From: Ferrimonas sediminicola
Lineage (GTDB): Bacteria; Pseudomonadota; Gammaproteobacteria; Enterobacterales; Shewanellaceae
Direction of reading: 5' to 3'
Length of the DNA: 64,000 bases
NCBI RefSeq assembly: GCF_005116715.1
Contig: NZ_SWCI01000001.1
Span: 310,001-374,000, forward strand
Notes under the pieces: generated by a model
Told to the model about the DNA's origin: nothing
Seen by the model: only the letters and a program-made list of their open reading frames with translations
Databases searched by the model: none
Part shown: piece after piece, positions 17,086-24,747 of the stretch
Position numbering within the stretch: the first letter of the stretch is position 1
Layout: each line of letters begins with the position of its first letter
Program-made: the position numbers and the translations under genes

Positions 17086-17097
17086 TTGGTTAACCAA
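17086..17097. promoter_or_regulatory. Palindrome TTGGTTAACCAA, candidate operator
   Basis: Perfect 12-base palindrome in the lipoprotein upstream region. A second GGTTAAC occurs at 17128-17134, about 40 bases on, and leads into the TTAACGT/ACGTTAA inverted repeat (17130-17155). The regulator is unknown. Confidence 0.35.
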
Positions 17098-17303
17098 AAG
17101 AATCGGGCTGTCGGGGAAACCGGCGTCGGTTAACGTTTGTGCAAAGCTACGTTAAACATGTCTATAAATCACTCAAATGTCGGGCTGTTTTCATGTCAAT
17201 GGTCAGGTTTTGAGTGGTTTGTCCAGAAAGTGAGCCATCAGTATTCTGTTTCCCAGTTATCTCTGCGCACCTTTGGGTTTGCGCGAGCCTAGTCATCAAT
17301 ATT

Positions 17304-17398
17304 CAGACAGCAGATAAAGGCAACTCCCCATACTCGGGAGACGCAAAGCCACCGGCCATCGGCCCTTGCCGATTGGCGGCGGAGCTACCTCATGTCTG
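17304..17398 (+). ncRNA. Cyclic di-GMP-I riboswitch (GEMM class I)
   Basis: The diagnostic core is present: GGCAA (17319-17323), a short hairpin CTCCC/GGGAG (17324-17340), then ACGCAAAGCC followed by ACCGGCC (17341-17357). These are the most conserved GEMM-I segments, as in Vibrio Vc2. A second arm (ATCGG/CCGAT inside GCC/GGC) follows, then GGAGCTACC. The ends close with CAGACA (17304-17309) pairing TGTCTG (17393-17398) as P1. The first loop is CATACTC rather than a GNRA tetraloop, a departure from the classic form. It sits 75 bases before the lipoprotein start and should control it in cis. Identification is from recalled consensus. Confidence 0.82.
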
Positions 17399-17402
17399 GC
17401 AC

Positions 17403-17427
17403 CGATCTTCCGTCCCGGGTTGAAGAT
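17403..17427 (+). promoter_or_regulatory. Hairpin between riboswitch and lipoprotein start, possible expression platform
   Basis: GATCTTC pairs with GAAGATC across an 11-base loop. No T run follows, so it is not an intrinsic terminator. The 3' strand of P1 (GTCTG, 17394-17398) could instead pair with CAGAC at 17469-17473, next to the start codon, which would favour translational control. Confidence 0.35.
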
Positions 17428-17473
17428 CCTGCCCATGCGCCTGCCCTATCTGCCGACAGTTGGAGAATCAGAC

Positions 17474-19489
17474 TTGAATCGGCAACAAGATCAGAATTCG
17501 GACGGTATCATCCCCTTGAAGGCCCTGTTTGGGGCGGCCCTGTTGACCTTTACCCTGAGTGCCTGCGGCGGCTCCAGTGGTGGTGGCAGCAACCCGGACC
17601 CTGACCCGGAGCCACCGCCGGTGATCCCCGACCCGGATCCCGAGCCGGACCCGGACCCGGAGCCAGACCCAGAGCCGGAGCCGGAGCCGGACCCAGAGCC
17701 GGAGCCGGAGCCGGACCCAGAGCCGGAGCCGGACCCCGAGCCGGACCCCGAGCCGGAGCCGGACCCCGAGCCGGACCCTGCGCCCGACCCAGGGCCGGTT
17801 CTTCAGGGCGATGCGGTCTACTTTAGCGGTCAGGGGGCTTATGGCGAGATCGCCGACTGGCGCGCCGATGGCGAGTTTCGGGTGGTGGCCTGGCTGGACC
17901 GGGTGAATGCGGAGCCCTCCGCCAAAACCGTGCTGGTGTCTGACGATGATGGCGACTACCTCTCCTTCAGCCACGACAGCGTCGAAGGCCGATGGAACGG
18001 CAACACCGTGTCGCTTACCGGTCCATTCGAGTTCAATCGTACCCGCTATGTGGAGATCACCGTTGACGACGGCAAGCTCAGCGCTTCCGATGGTGAGAGC
18101 CAGGCCAGCGTCAGCGATGGTGCCGTGGACGCCGATGCCGCCACTTACCGCTGGCTCTATCGCCTGCAGGACAGTTACTCCAGTGGAGGGCTGCAGGCCC
18201 TGGCCCTGGTGGATCTGGACAATGCCGACAACACCCGCACCCTGATCTTCGACCAGGACAGGGGGGTGATCGCCTCCGGGAACGGGGCCGAGAGCACCCA
18301 TCTGCTGCATGGCCTGGGCAGTGGAGACTGGCACCCCATCGATACCAATGTGTCGCCACCGCTGCCCCACGTGGCCAGTCAGGCGGATTGGGATGCGGAG
18401 TTTGCCAGGAGCTACTCCGGCCAGCGGCCGCTGATTGGCACCACCAACGGCAACGATGAGAAGAAGTTCGCCTGGCAGGGGCACTACTGGATGCGCGCTT
18501 ACGTACGCATGGCCGAGACCTATGGTGACAGCAAGTACCTGGATTACGCCGTTGAGCTGGCGGACCACATGTTCAACTACACCGACGAGAAGCGGGTGGA
18601 GCGTGGTGAGCTGAATATCCATAACGAGCCCTACCAGGGGCTGGCACCCAAGCTGTATCTGAATACGCCCGGCCTGCCGGTGCCCGGCTGGCGCAGGCCC
18701 TATAACGGTGCCTGGCGCAATGAGGCGCTCACCGACGGCATGATCCTCAATGCCATCATGAGGCTGGTGGATCACATCAAGAGTGAGAATCTCAGCCAGT
18801 ATATGGAGCGGGCCGACTACTACATCGAGCGTGCAGAGCGGATTGTACGCGCCCACGACAGCTCCTACAGCACCACCAAAAATGGTGCCATCCAGGGATC
18901 CTACTTCTATGTGAACTACAAGAATGAGGACTATGGGGACGGCGGATTGTTCTCCAATCCCCTGCCGTTCAACCACAACATGACCCTGGCAACCGCGATG
19001 ATCTTCCTGGACAAGTGGGGGCAGGGAAACGGTGATCTGGGGCAGAAGGCCCGGGAGATCCTCGGCTTCTACATGGATAATCTGAGGATGGAGGCCAATA
19101 ACCTGTGCAACTGGGACTACCAGTTCCTGGCCAACGGCGGAGGCAAGATGGAGGACTTCAACCACGCCCACCTGGATGTCGGCTTCATGGTAGTGGCACG
19201 ACAGGAGGGGCTGCTGGAGAGCGATGAGCCGCTGCAGTGTATGGCCAACACCCTGGTCCAGAGGGTATTCCGGGCACCCGCCATGGCCAGCTTCGGCGTT
19301 GACGGCAGCGGGATCAGCTCCACTTGGGACCAGGTGGCTATCGGCTACGACTGGATTGACCTGCAGGAGGTGGATCCCAGGGTCGGACAGGTGGCCGAGC
19401 ACATTCTGCGTCACTACGGTGATCTGAGCTGGTACCGCCCCTACCTGGCGGCGGCCAACACCCTCTACTGGCGATCCCGGAGCCAGTAA
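17474..19489 (+). CDS. Putative secreted lipoprotein with Pro-Asp/Glu linker and unknown helical domain
   Basis: I do not recognise a named family. From a TTG at 17474 (GGAG 8 bases upstream) the protein is 671 residues; an ATG at 17435 gives a longer, acidic N terminus that fits a signal peptide less well. A lipobox LSAC places the lipidated Cys at 31, followed by Gly/Ser. Residues about 43-110 are a linker of Pro alternating with Asp/Glu. Residues about 115-280 look beta-rich (sugar-binding or LamG-like fold possible). The rest is Trp/Tyr-rich and helical ([34 protein letters not shown]), suggestive of an alpha/alpha-toroid carbohydrate-active enzyme. That reading is a guess from texture, not a match. 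It is alone between sspB and mraZ, behind a c-di-GMP riboswitch. Confidence 0.75.
   Translation: MNRQQDQNSDGIIPLKALFGAALLTFTLSACGGSSGGGSNPDPDPEPPPVIPDPDPEPDPDPEPDPEPEPEPDPEPEPEPDPEPEPDPEPDPEPEPDPEPDPAPDPGPVLQGDAVYFSGQGAYGEIADWRADGEFRVVAWLDRVNAEPSAKTVLVSDDDGDYLSFSHDSVEGRWNGNTVSLTGPFEFNRTRYVEITVDDGKLSASDGESQASVSDGAVDADAATYRWLYRLQDSYSSGGLQALALVDLDNADNTRTLIFDQDRGVIASGNGAESTHLLHGLGSGDWHPIDTNVSPPLPHVASQADWDAEFARSYSGQRPLIGTTNGNDEKKFAWQGHYWMRAYVRMAETYGDSKYLDYAVELADHMFNYTDEKRVERGELNIHNEPYQGLAPKLYLNTPGLPVPGWRRPYNGAWRNEALTDGMILNAIMRLVDHIKSENLSQYMERADYYIERAERIVRAHDSSYSTTKNGAIQGSYFYVNYKNEDYGDGGLFSNPLPFNHNMTLATAMIFLDKWGQGNGDLGQKAREILGFYMDNLRMEANNLCNWDYQFLANGGGKMEDFNHAHLDVGFMVVARQEGLLESDEPLQCMANTLVQRVFRAPAMASFGVDGSGISSTWDQVAIGYDWIDLQEVDPRVGQVAEHILRHYGDLSWYRPYLAAANTLYWRSRSQ
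17595..17800 (+). repeat. In-frame GC-rich tandem repeat encoding the Pro-Asp/Glu linker
   Basis: About 200 bases built from six-base units GAGCCG and GACCC(G/A/C), arranged in imperfect higher-order blocks such as GAGCCGGAGCCGGACCCA. It translates to alternating Pro with Asp or Glu. Unit number is likely to vary between strains in steps of six bases, keeping frame. Confidence 0.9.
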
Positions 19490-19507
19490 CCCGAGAGGCA
19501 CTCCCCG

Positions 19508-19541
19508 GCGGGGCCACCCTGTGTGGCCCCGCTCTCATTTT
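19508..19541 (+). terminator. Rho-independent terminator after the lipoprotein gene
   Basis: GCGGGGCCAC (19508-19517) pairs perfectly with GTGGCCCCGC (19523-19532), followed by TCTCATTTT. It isolates the lipoprotein unit from the mra operon. Confidence 0.8.
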
Positions 19542-19651
19542 GCGGCGGTAGGGGTTGTCAGTTTTTCCACAGGCGGAATCTTTCAGGGTAACCAACTAAA
19601 AAATAAGTGTAATGGCCCGAATTTACTGGCTTTGACTCCGATCTTGCTTCC

Positions 19652-19680
19652 TTGACAATACTCGCTTTGTGTCCATAAAC
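19652..19680 (+). promoter_or_regulatory. Promoter of the mra (division and cell wall) cluster
   Basis: A perfect TTGACA (19652-19657) is followed after 16 bases by CATAAA (19674-19679). The predicted start, near 19687, lies directly before the MraZ repeats. It is the only strong promoter I see ahead of the long fts/mur block. Confidence 0.7.
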
Positions 19681-19690
19681 TTGGTAGCTT

Positions 19691-19720
19691 GTGGGAAAAA
19701 GTGGTTATTTGTGGGAAAAA
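19691..19720 (+). promoter_or_regulatory. mraZ: MraZ operator: three direct repeats with 10-base period
   Basis: GTGGGAAAAA, GTGGTTATTT and GTGGGAAAAA follow each other. This is the TGGGN-N5 direct-repeat pattern bound by MraZ, which represses its own operon in E. coli. The middle repeat is degenerate (TGGTT). The repeats lie just after the predicted transcription start, suited to repression. Confidence 0.75.
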
Positions 19721-19758
19721 TCTTGTCCGACTGAAGTTTAACAGGGATGGAGTAGCCA

Positions 19759-20217
19759 GTGTTCAGAGGCGCCAGCAGCATCGTACTTGATGCCAAGGGC
19801 CGGATCGCCATACCAAAGCGATACCGGCCGCTGCTGTGTGCCGAGGACTCCGCTCCTCTGGTGCTCACCGTGGACATTCACTCCCCCTGCCTGCTTCTCT
19901 ACCCACTCCAAGCCTGGAGCGCGGTGGAGCAGAAGCTGGCACGCCTGTCGGATACCCAGCCCAGTGAGCGGGCCGTGAAACGGTTGCTGCTCGGCTATGC
20001 CAGCGATGTGGAGATCGATCGCATGGGCCGGGTGCTGATCCCTCCCCCCCTGAGGCAGTTTGCCTCCCTGGACAAGCAACTGATGCTGGTGGGCCAGTTG
20101 AACAAGTTTGAGATCTGGTCCGAACAGAACTGGCAGAGCCAGATAGAAGCCTCCCATGCCGCAGTGGAAGCGGAAGCCTTTATCGACAACCAACGTTTAC
20201 AGGAATTTGCCCTCTGA
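19759..20217 (+). CDS. mraZ: Transcriptional regulator MraZ
   Basis: Ring-forming AbrB-like DNA-binding protein of 152 residues; in E. coli it represses the mra cluster. Two SpoVT/AbrB-type repeats are visible: [21 protein letters not shown] (first residues) and [19 protein letters not shown] near residue 75. The start is a GTG. The stop shares one base with rsmH, so translation is coupled. Confidence 0.97.
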   Translation: MFRGASSIVLDAKGRIAIPKRYRPLLCAEDSAPLVLTVDIHSPCLLLYPLQAWSAVEQKLARLSDTQPSERAVKRLLLGYASDVEIDRMGRVLIPPPLRQFASLDKQLMLVGQLNKFEIWSEQNWQSQIEASHAAVEAEAFIDNQRLQEFAL

Positions 20218-21167
20218 TGGCGGAAACTTTTAGTCATGTCACCGTACTGCTCAAAGAGGCGGTGGATGGGTTAAACATCAAGCCCGACGGCCTCTATGTC
20301 GACGGCACATTCGGTCGCGGCGGTCACAGCCGCGAGATTCTCTCTCGCCTCGGACCCGACGGTCGCCTGTTTGGCATCGACCGGGATCCCCAGGCGGTGG
20401 CGGTGGCCCGGGAGCTGGAGCAGGCGGATCCCCGTTTCAGCATCATCCACGGCCCCTTCTCCGGCCTGGCGGACTACATCCGTGAACGAGGCCTGGAGGG
20501 CAGGGTGGATGGTGTGTTGTTGGACCTGGGTGTCTCCTCCCCTCAACTGGACGATGCCGAGCGAGGCTTCAGCTTCCTGCGGGACGGACCGCTGGATATG
20601 CGCATGGACAACAGCCAGGGGGAGACCGCTGCCCAATGGCTGGAGCGCGCCGATGCCAAGGACATCGCCTGGGTGATCCGCACCTTCGGTGAGGACAAGT
20701 ACGCCGGCCCCATCGCCAGGGCGATCAAGGCACACCTAGAGGAGGGCAAGCCCCTGACCCGGACCCGGGATCTGGCCGGCCTGATTGAGTCGATCACGCC
20801 CAAACACAAGCTAGAGAAGGGCAAGCACCCCGCTACCCGCACCTTCCAGGCGATCCGCATCTACATCAACAGCGAGCTGGAGGAGATCGAGCGTGCCCTG
20901 GCCGGATCCCTGCTGGCGCTGGCACCCAAGGGACGGCTGTCGGTGATCAGCTTCCACTCCCTGGAGGACCGCATGGTCAAGCGTTTCATGCGTCGCCAGA
21001 GCCAGGGTGAGCCGTTGCCGCCGGGATTGCCCCTGACCGAGGATCAGATCAACCAGACACGCACCATGAAGACCATCGGCAAGGCGCTGAAGCCCTCCGA
21101 TGTCGAAGTGGATGACAACACCCGTTCCCGCAGCTCGGTGCTGAGGGTGGCGGAGAGGCTGGGCTGA
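20217..21167 (+). CDS. rsmH: 16S rRNA (cytosine(1402)-N(4))-methyltransferase RsmH
   Basis: SAM-dependent methyltransferase (316 residues) that modifies C1402 in the ribosomal P site. Motifs include [16 protein letters not shown], the SAM site [15 protein letters not shown] and [19 protein letters not shown]. The ATG overlaps the mraZ stop (TGATG); ftsL begins two bases after its stop. Confidence 0.97.
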   Translation: MAETFSHVTVLLKEAVDGLNIKPDGLYVDGTFGRGGHSREILSRLGPDGRLFGIDRDPQAVAVARELEQADPRFSIIHGPFSGLADYIRERGLEGRVDGVLLDLGVSSPQLDDAERGFSFLRDGPLDMRMDNSQGETAAQWLERADAKDIAWVIRTFGEDKYAGPIARAIKAHLEEGKPLTRTRDLAGLIESITPKHKLEKGKHPATRTFQAIRIYINSELEEIERALAGSLLALAPKGRLSVISFHSLEDRMVKRFMRRQSQGEPLPPGLPLTEDQINQTRTMKTIGKALKPSDVEVDDNTRSRSSVLRVAERLG

Positions 21168-21168
21168 G

Positions 21169-21483
21169 ATGATGCCGGGTGACGCCGGTCTGGGTTCGGC
21201 CATTGTGGCGGATCTGCGCCGCCTGTGGCCGATGCTGCTGATGGGGGCGCTGGTGCTGATCAGCGCCCTGGCAGTGGTGTGGACCGCCTACGAAGCCCGG
21301 CAGATGACCAATGCCCTGAACCAGCAGCTGCAGCATCGGGATGAACTGGATATCGAGTGGCGCCACCTGTTGCTGGAGGAGCAGACCCTGACAGAGCATA
21401 GCCGGGTGGGCAGGATGGCTGAGAAACAGTTGGGTATGGGACGCCCCGCACCGGGGCAAGAGGTGGTGGTGAGGCTGCCATGA
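21169..21483 (+). CDS. ftsL: Cell division protein FtsL
   Basis: Bitopic divisome protein (104 residues) that acts with FtsB and FtsQ to activate FtsWI. A short cytoplasmic tail, one transmembrane helix (about residues 22-43, LLMGALVLISALAVVWTAY) and a periplasmic coiled coil are visible. FtsL is poorly conserved, so position between rsmH and ftsI carries much of the call. Two tandem ATGs occur (21169, 21172). The end overlaps ftsI by four bases. Confidence 0.93.
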   Translation: MMPGDAGLGSAIVADLRRLWPMLLMGALVLISALAVVWTAYEARQMTNALNQQLQHRDELDIEWRHLLLEEQTLTEHSRVGRMAEKQLGMGRPAPGQEVVVRLP

Positions 21484-23294
21484 AGCCAGCAACGCGCAAG
21501 AAGCGCCCCCTGAAACGACGCAGTGCCAAGGCTCCGGCCAAGTCCGGGGCCAAGCAGAACCTGCACCCAACCCTGTTCCAGTACCGCTACCGGTTTGTGG
21601 TGGTGGCCCTGTGTGCCGTCTTCCTGGCGATTGTCGGCCGGGCCGCCTACATCCAGGTGATCTCTCCGGACCGTCTTATCTACGAGGGAGACATGCGCTC
21701 GCTGCGCACCCAGACCCGCGAGGTTCAGCGTGGGCTGATCACCGATCGCAACGGTGAGATGCTGGCGGTGAGCGTACCCGCGGAAGCGATCTGGGCCGAT
21801 CCAAAAATACTCAACGAGAAGAACAGCTTCGCCGACAGCCGTCGTTGGCAGGCCCTGGCGGAAGTGGTGGGCGAGGATGCCGCTGAGCTGGCCGCTCGCC
21901 TCAAGGCCCATCCCAAGCGCCGTTTCGTTTACCTCAAGCGGCAGGTGACCCCGGCCCTTGCCCGCTATGTGCGTGAACTGAAGATCGCCGGCATCGGCCT
22001 CAAGCCGGAGTCGCGTCGTTACTACCCGGCGGGGGAGATCACCGCCCAGTTGGTGGGGATCACCAACATCGACGACAAGGGACTGGAGGGGCTGGAGCGT
22101 CAGTATGACGACTGGCTGACCGGTTCCGCCAGCAAACGCCGGGTGCGCAAGTCCCGGGACGGCAAGGTGGTGGAGAACCTGTCGGTGATCGAGGAGGGGG
22201 AGAACCCCAACGATCTGCGTCTGAGCATCGATATGCGGCTGCAGTCCCTGGCCTACGAGGAGCTGAAGAGGGCCACCGAATATCATATGGCCAGCTCCGG
22301 CTCCATCGTCATTCTGGATGTGGCCACCAGCGAAGTACTGGCCATGGTCAATACCCCCAGTTACAACCCCAATCAGCGGGCGGGGATGCAGAGCTTTGCC
22401 ATGCGCAATCGCGCCATTACTGACACCTTTGAGCCCGGGTCGACCATCAAGCCGCTGGTGGTGGCTACCGCCCTGTCCGAGGGGGCGACCACACCGGACG
22501 AGGTGATCAACACCAGCCCTGGCTGGAAGCGCATCGGCGGCAGCGTCGTTCGTGATACCCGCAATTTCGGCAAGCTGGATATTACCCATGTGCTGCTCAA
22601 ATCCTCTAACATGGGCACCTCCAACCTGGCCCTGAGGATGGAGATTGAGACCCTGCTGGACAGCTATGCCCGCTTTGGCATCGGCGAGTACTCCGGCATC
22701 AACCTGCCCGGCGAGTCCACCGGCGTGCTCTCCCGTCGTCACCGCTGGTCGGACTTTGAGCGGGCCACCCTCTCCTTCGGCTATGGTCTCAGCGCCACAC
22801 CGCTGCAACTGGCGCGGGTCTACGCCATCCTCGGCAACGGTGGCCGCAGGAACCCGGTGTCGATCCTCAAGCTTCGTCCCGATCAGATGCCCGCCGCCGA
22901 GCAGGCAGTGCCGGAATGGGTGGCGGATGAGGTGGTGCGGATGCTGTCCGGCATCACCGGCCCCGAGGGGACCGCCAAGCGCGCCCATATCGACGGCTAC
23001 ACCGTGGCCGGCAAGACCGGGACCTCCCGCAAGGCAGTGGCCGGTGGCTATGGGGATGACTATGTAACCTATTTTGCCGGCCTGGCACCCGCCGAGCGGC
23101 CCAGGCTGGCGATCTCCGTGGTGATCAACGACCCCAAGGGGGAGCAGTACTACGGGGGGACCGTGGCCGCGCCGGTGTTTGCCAAGGTGATGGCCGGGGC
23201 GCTGCAGATGCTGAACGTGGCGCCCATTACAGAACAGGAGCGGGCCGGCAATCTGGTGGCCCGACGAGGAGGCGCAAATGATCGCTCTAGATGA
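21480..23294 (+). CDS. ftsI: Peptidoglycan D,D-transpeptidase FtsI (PBP3)
   Basis: Septal class B penicillin-binding protein, 604 residues. One N-terminal transmembrane helix (about 38-58) is followed by a pedestal domain and the transpeptidase. The catalytic motifs are STIK (Ser321, in FEPGSTIKPL), SSN (in LLKSSNMGTS) and KTGT (in VAGKTGTSRK). It starts with an ATGA overlap on ftsL and runs 17 bases into murE. Confidence 0.97.
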   Translation: MKPATRKKRPLKRRSAKAPAKSGAKQNLHPTLFQYRYRFVVVALCAVFLAIVGRAAYIQVISPDRLIYEGDMRSLRTQTREVQRGLITDRNGEMLAVSVPAEAIWADPKILNEKNSFADSRRWQALAEVVGEDAAELAARLKAHPKRRFVYLKRQVTPALARYVRELKIAGIGLKPESRRYYPAGEITAQLVGITNIDDKGLEGLERQYDDWLTGSASKRRVRKSRDGKVVENLSVIEEGENPNDLRLSIDMRLQSLAYEELKRATEYHMASSGSIVILDVATSEVLAMVNTPSYNPNQRAGMQSFAMRNRAITDTFEPGSTIKPLVVATALSEGATTPDEVINTSPGWKRIGGSVVRDTRNFGKLDITHVLLKSSNMGTSNLALRMEIETLLDSYARFGIGEYSGINLPGESTGVLSRRHRWSDFERATLSFGYGLSATPLQLARVYAILGNGGRRNPVSILKLRPDQMPAAEQAVPEWVADEVVRMLSGITGPEGTAKRAHIDGYTVAGKTGTSRKAVAGGYGDDYVTYFAGLAPAERPRLAISVVINDPKGEQYYGGTVAAPVFAKVMAGALQMLNVAPITEQERAGNLVARRGGANDRSR

Positions 23295-24747
23295 TCTGTT
23301 GGCGCCGTGGATGACGCTCGAAACAGAGACAGAGGTTCGGGGCCTGACCCTGGACAGCCGCCAGGTGGTCCCAGGGGACTGCTTTGTGGCGATGCCCGGC
23401 CACCTGGTGGATGGCCGTGATTACATCGATGCCGCCGTGGCCAAAGGGGCGGTGGCGGTGCTGGAGGAGGCGGAGCGGGCCGGGTTGATCGCCGAGGCGC
23501 CGGTGCTGCGCATCGGCCTGCCGCAGTTGGCCTCTCAACTCAGCGCCATCGCCCTGCGCGCCTACCCCGATGCGGCCAGGCCGGTGCTTTACGGGGTGAC
23601 CGGCACCAACGGCAAGACCACGGTGACCCAGCTGCTGGCCCAGCTTCATGACTTGATGGGGGAGAGGGCCGGGGTCATGGGGACCGTCGGCAATGGCCTG
23701 TGGGGTGCGCTTGAGCCCTCCGCCAATACCACCTCGGATGCCCTCACCGTGGCTCGCGCCCTGGCGGACCAGGCCCGGGCCGGCGCGGCGGCGGTCGCGC
23801 TGGAGGTGAGCAGCCATGGCCTGTCTCAGCACCGGGTGGATGCCCTGCCGTTTGCCGTGGGCATCTTTACCAACCTCAGCCGTGACCACCTGGATTACCA
23901 TGGCGATATGAACGGCTATTCCGATGCCAAGGCCAGGTTGTTTGAGCTGCCGCAGCTGCAGGCGGGGGTGTTCAATCTGGACGACCAGTATGGCGCCCAG
24001 TGGCACCGGCGCTGGCCGACGGACAAGCCCGGAGTGGGCTACAGCATCGACGGTGCCACCTGCCGTGGTCACTTCCTGTCGGTCAAGCGGGCAGACTACC
24101 ACCCCGGCGGCGTCAGTGCCGTGGTTGACTCCAGCTGGGGAAGGTTTCAGCTCGATTCACCGCTGATTGGCCAGTTCAACCTGGCCAACCTGCTGGCGGC
24201 CCTGGGAGCGATGCTGATTCGCGGGATGGAGCTGGCTCCTCTGCTGCAGGCGGTCAGCCGGCTCAAGCCGGCCTTGGGGCGAATGGAGAGTTTCTCCGCC
24301 CCTGGCAGGGCCACCGTGGTGGTGGATTATGCCCATACCCCGGATGCCCTGGGCCAGGCCCTGACGGCGCTCAAGCACCACTGCCGGGGACGCCTCTGGT
24401 GTGTGTTTGGTTGCGGCGGTGACCGCGACCGGGGCAAACGACCGCTGATGGCCATGGAGGCCGAGGCGCTGGCCGACGAACTGGTGCTGACCGCAGACAA
24501 CCCCAGGAGCGAGGCGGTGGCCGACATCATCGGCCAGATGCAGCAGGGGCTGTCCGGGCGGGCCCATTGCCGGGTGGAGACCGACCGTGCCCGGGCGGTG
24601 GCCCTGGCAGTGGCTGAGGCCGGCGAAAAAGACATGATTCTGGTGGCGGGAAAGGGCCACGAGGATTATCAGATTATCGGTACCGAGCGTCGCCACTACG
24701 ACGAGCGTCGTTGGGTGCAGCAACTGATGGAGAGCGTCGATGATTGA
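23278..24747 (+). CDS. murE: UDP-MurNAc-tripeptide synthetase MurE (meso-DAP adding)
   Basis: Adds the third peptide residue to UDP-MurNAc-L-Ala-D-Glu. The 489-residue Mur ligase has the ATP site GVTGTNGKT (106-114) and the motif DNPR (407-410), which marks enzymes using meso-diaminopimelate rather than lysine. The start lies inside the ftsI 3' end (17-base overlap); the end overlaps murF by eight bases. Confidence 0.97.
   Translation: MIALDDLLAPWMTLETETEVRGLTLDSRQVVPGDCFVAMPGHLVDGRDYIDAAVAKGAVAVLEEAERAGLIAEAPVLRIGLPQLASQLSAIALRAYPDAARPVLYGVTGTNGKTTVTQLLAQLHDLMGERAGVMGTVGNGLWGALEPSANTTSDALTVARALADQARAGAAAVALEVSSHGLSQHRVDALPFAVGIFTNLSRDHLDYHGDMNGYSDAKARLFELPQLQAGVFNLDDQYGAQWHRRWPTDKPGVGYSIDGATCRGHFLSVKRADYHPGGVSAVVDSSWGRFQLDSPLIGQFNLANLLAALGAMLIRGMELAPLLQAVSRLKPALGRMESFSAPGRATVVVDYAHTPDALGQALTALKHHCRGRLWCVFGCGGDRDRGKRPLMAMEAEALADELVLTADNPRSEAVADIIGQMQQGLSGRAHCRVETDRARAVALAVAEAGEKDMILVAGKGHEDYQIIGTERRHYDERRWVQQLMESVDD

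Larger units (their letters stand above)
16888..17473 (+). other. Long non-coding leader/promoter region of the lipoprotein gene
   Basis: This 586-base stretch has no convincing gene. From left to right it holds a perfect CRP-type site (16982), a 12-base palindrome (17086), a TTAACGT/ACGTTAA hairpin (17130) and a c-di-GMP-I riboswitch (17304-17398). A GATCTTC/GAAGATC hairpin (17403-17427) and the probable TTG start with its GGAG site follow. I could not fix the promoter; weak -10 candidates are TAAAGT at 17015 and TGCTAT at 17044. The composition is more A+T-rich than in flanking genes. Confidence 0.6.

Noticed and set aside
17128-17155. A second riboswitch (GTGCAAAGCTACG resembles the GEMM core)
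   Set aside because: Only a partial core; the required GGCAA hairpin and second arm are missing, and the segment forms a simple inverted repeat.
17595-17800. CRISPR-like array
   Set aside because: Periodic, but the units are contiguous six-base coding repeats without spacers, in frame with the lipoprotein.
17468-19501. 677-codon open frame antisense to the lipoprotein gene
   Set aside because: It mirrors the codon bias of the plus-strand gene and the repeat tract; its product is low-complexity with no signal, start site or family resemblance.
21288-22988. 566-codon open frame antisense to ftsL and ftsI
   Set aside because: Spans two conserved genes on the other strand and has no family features.
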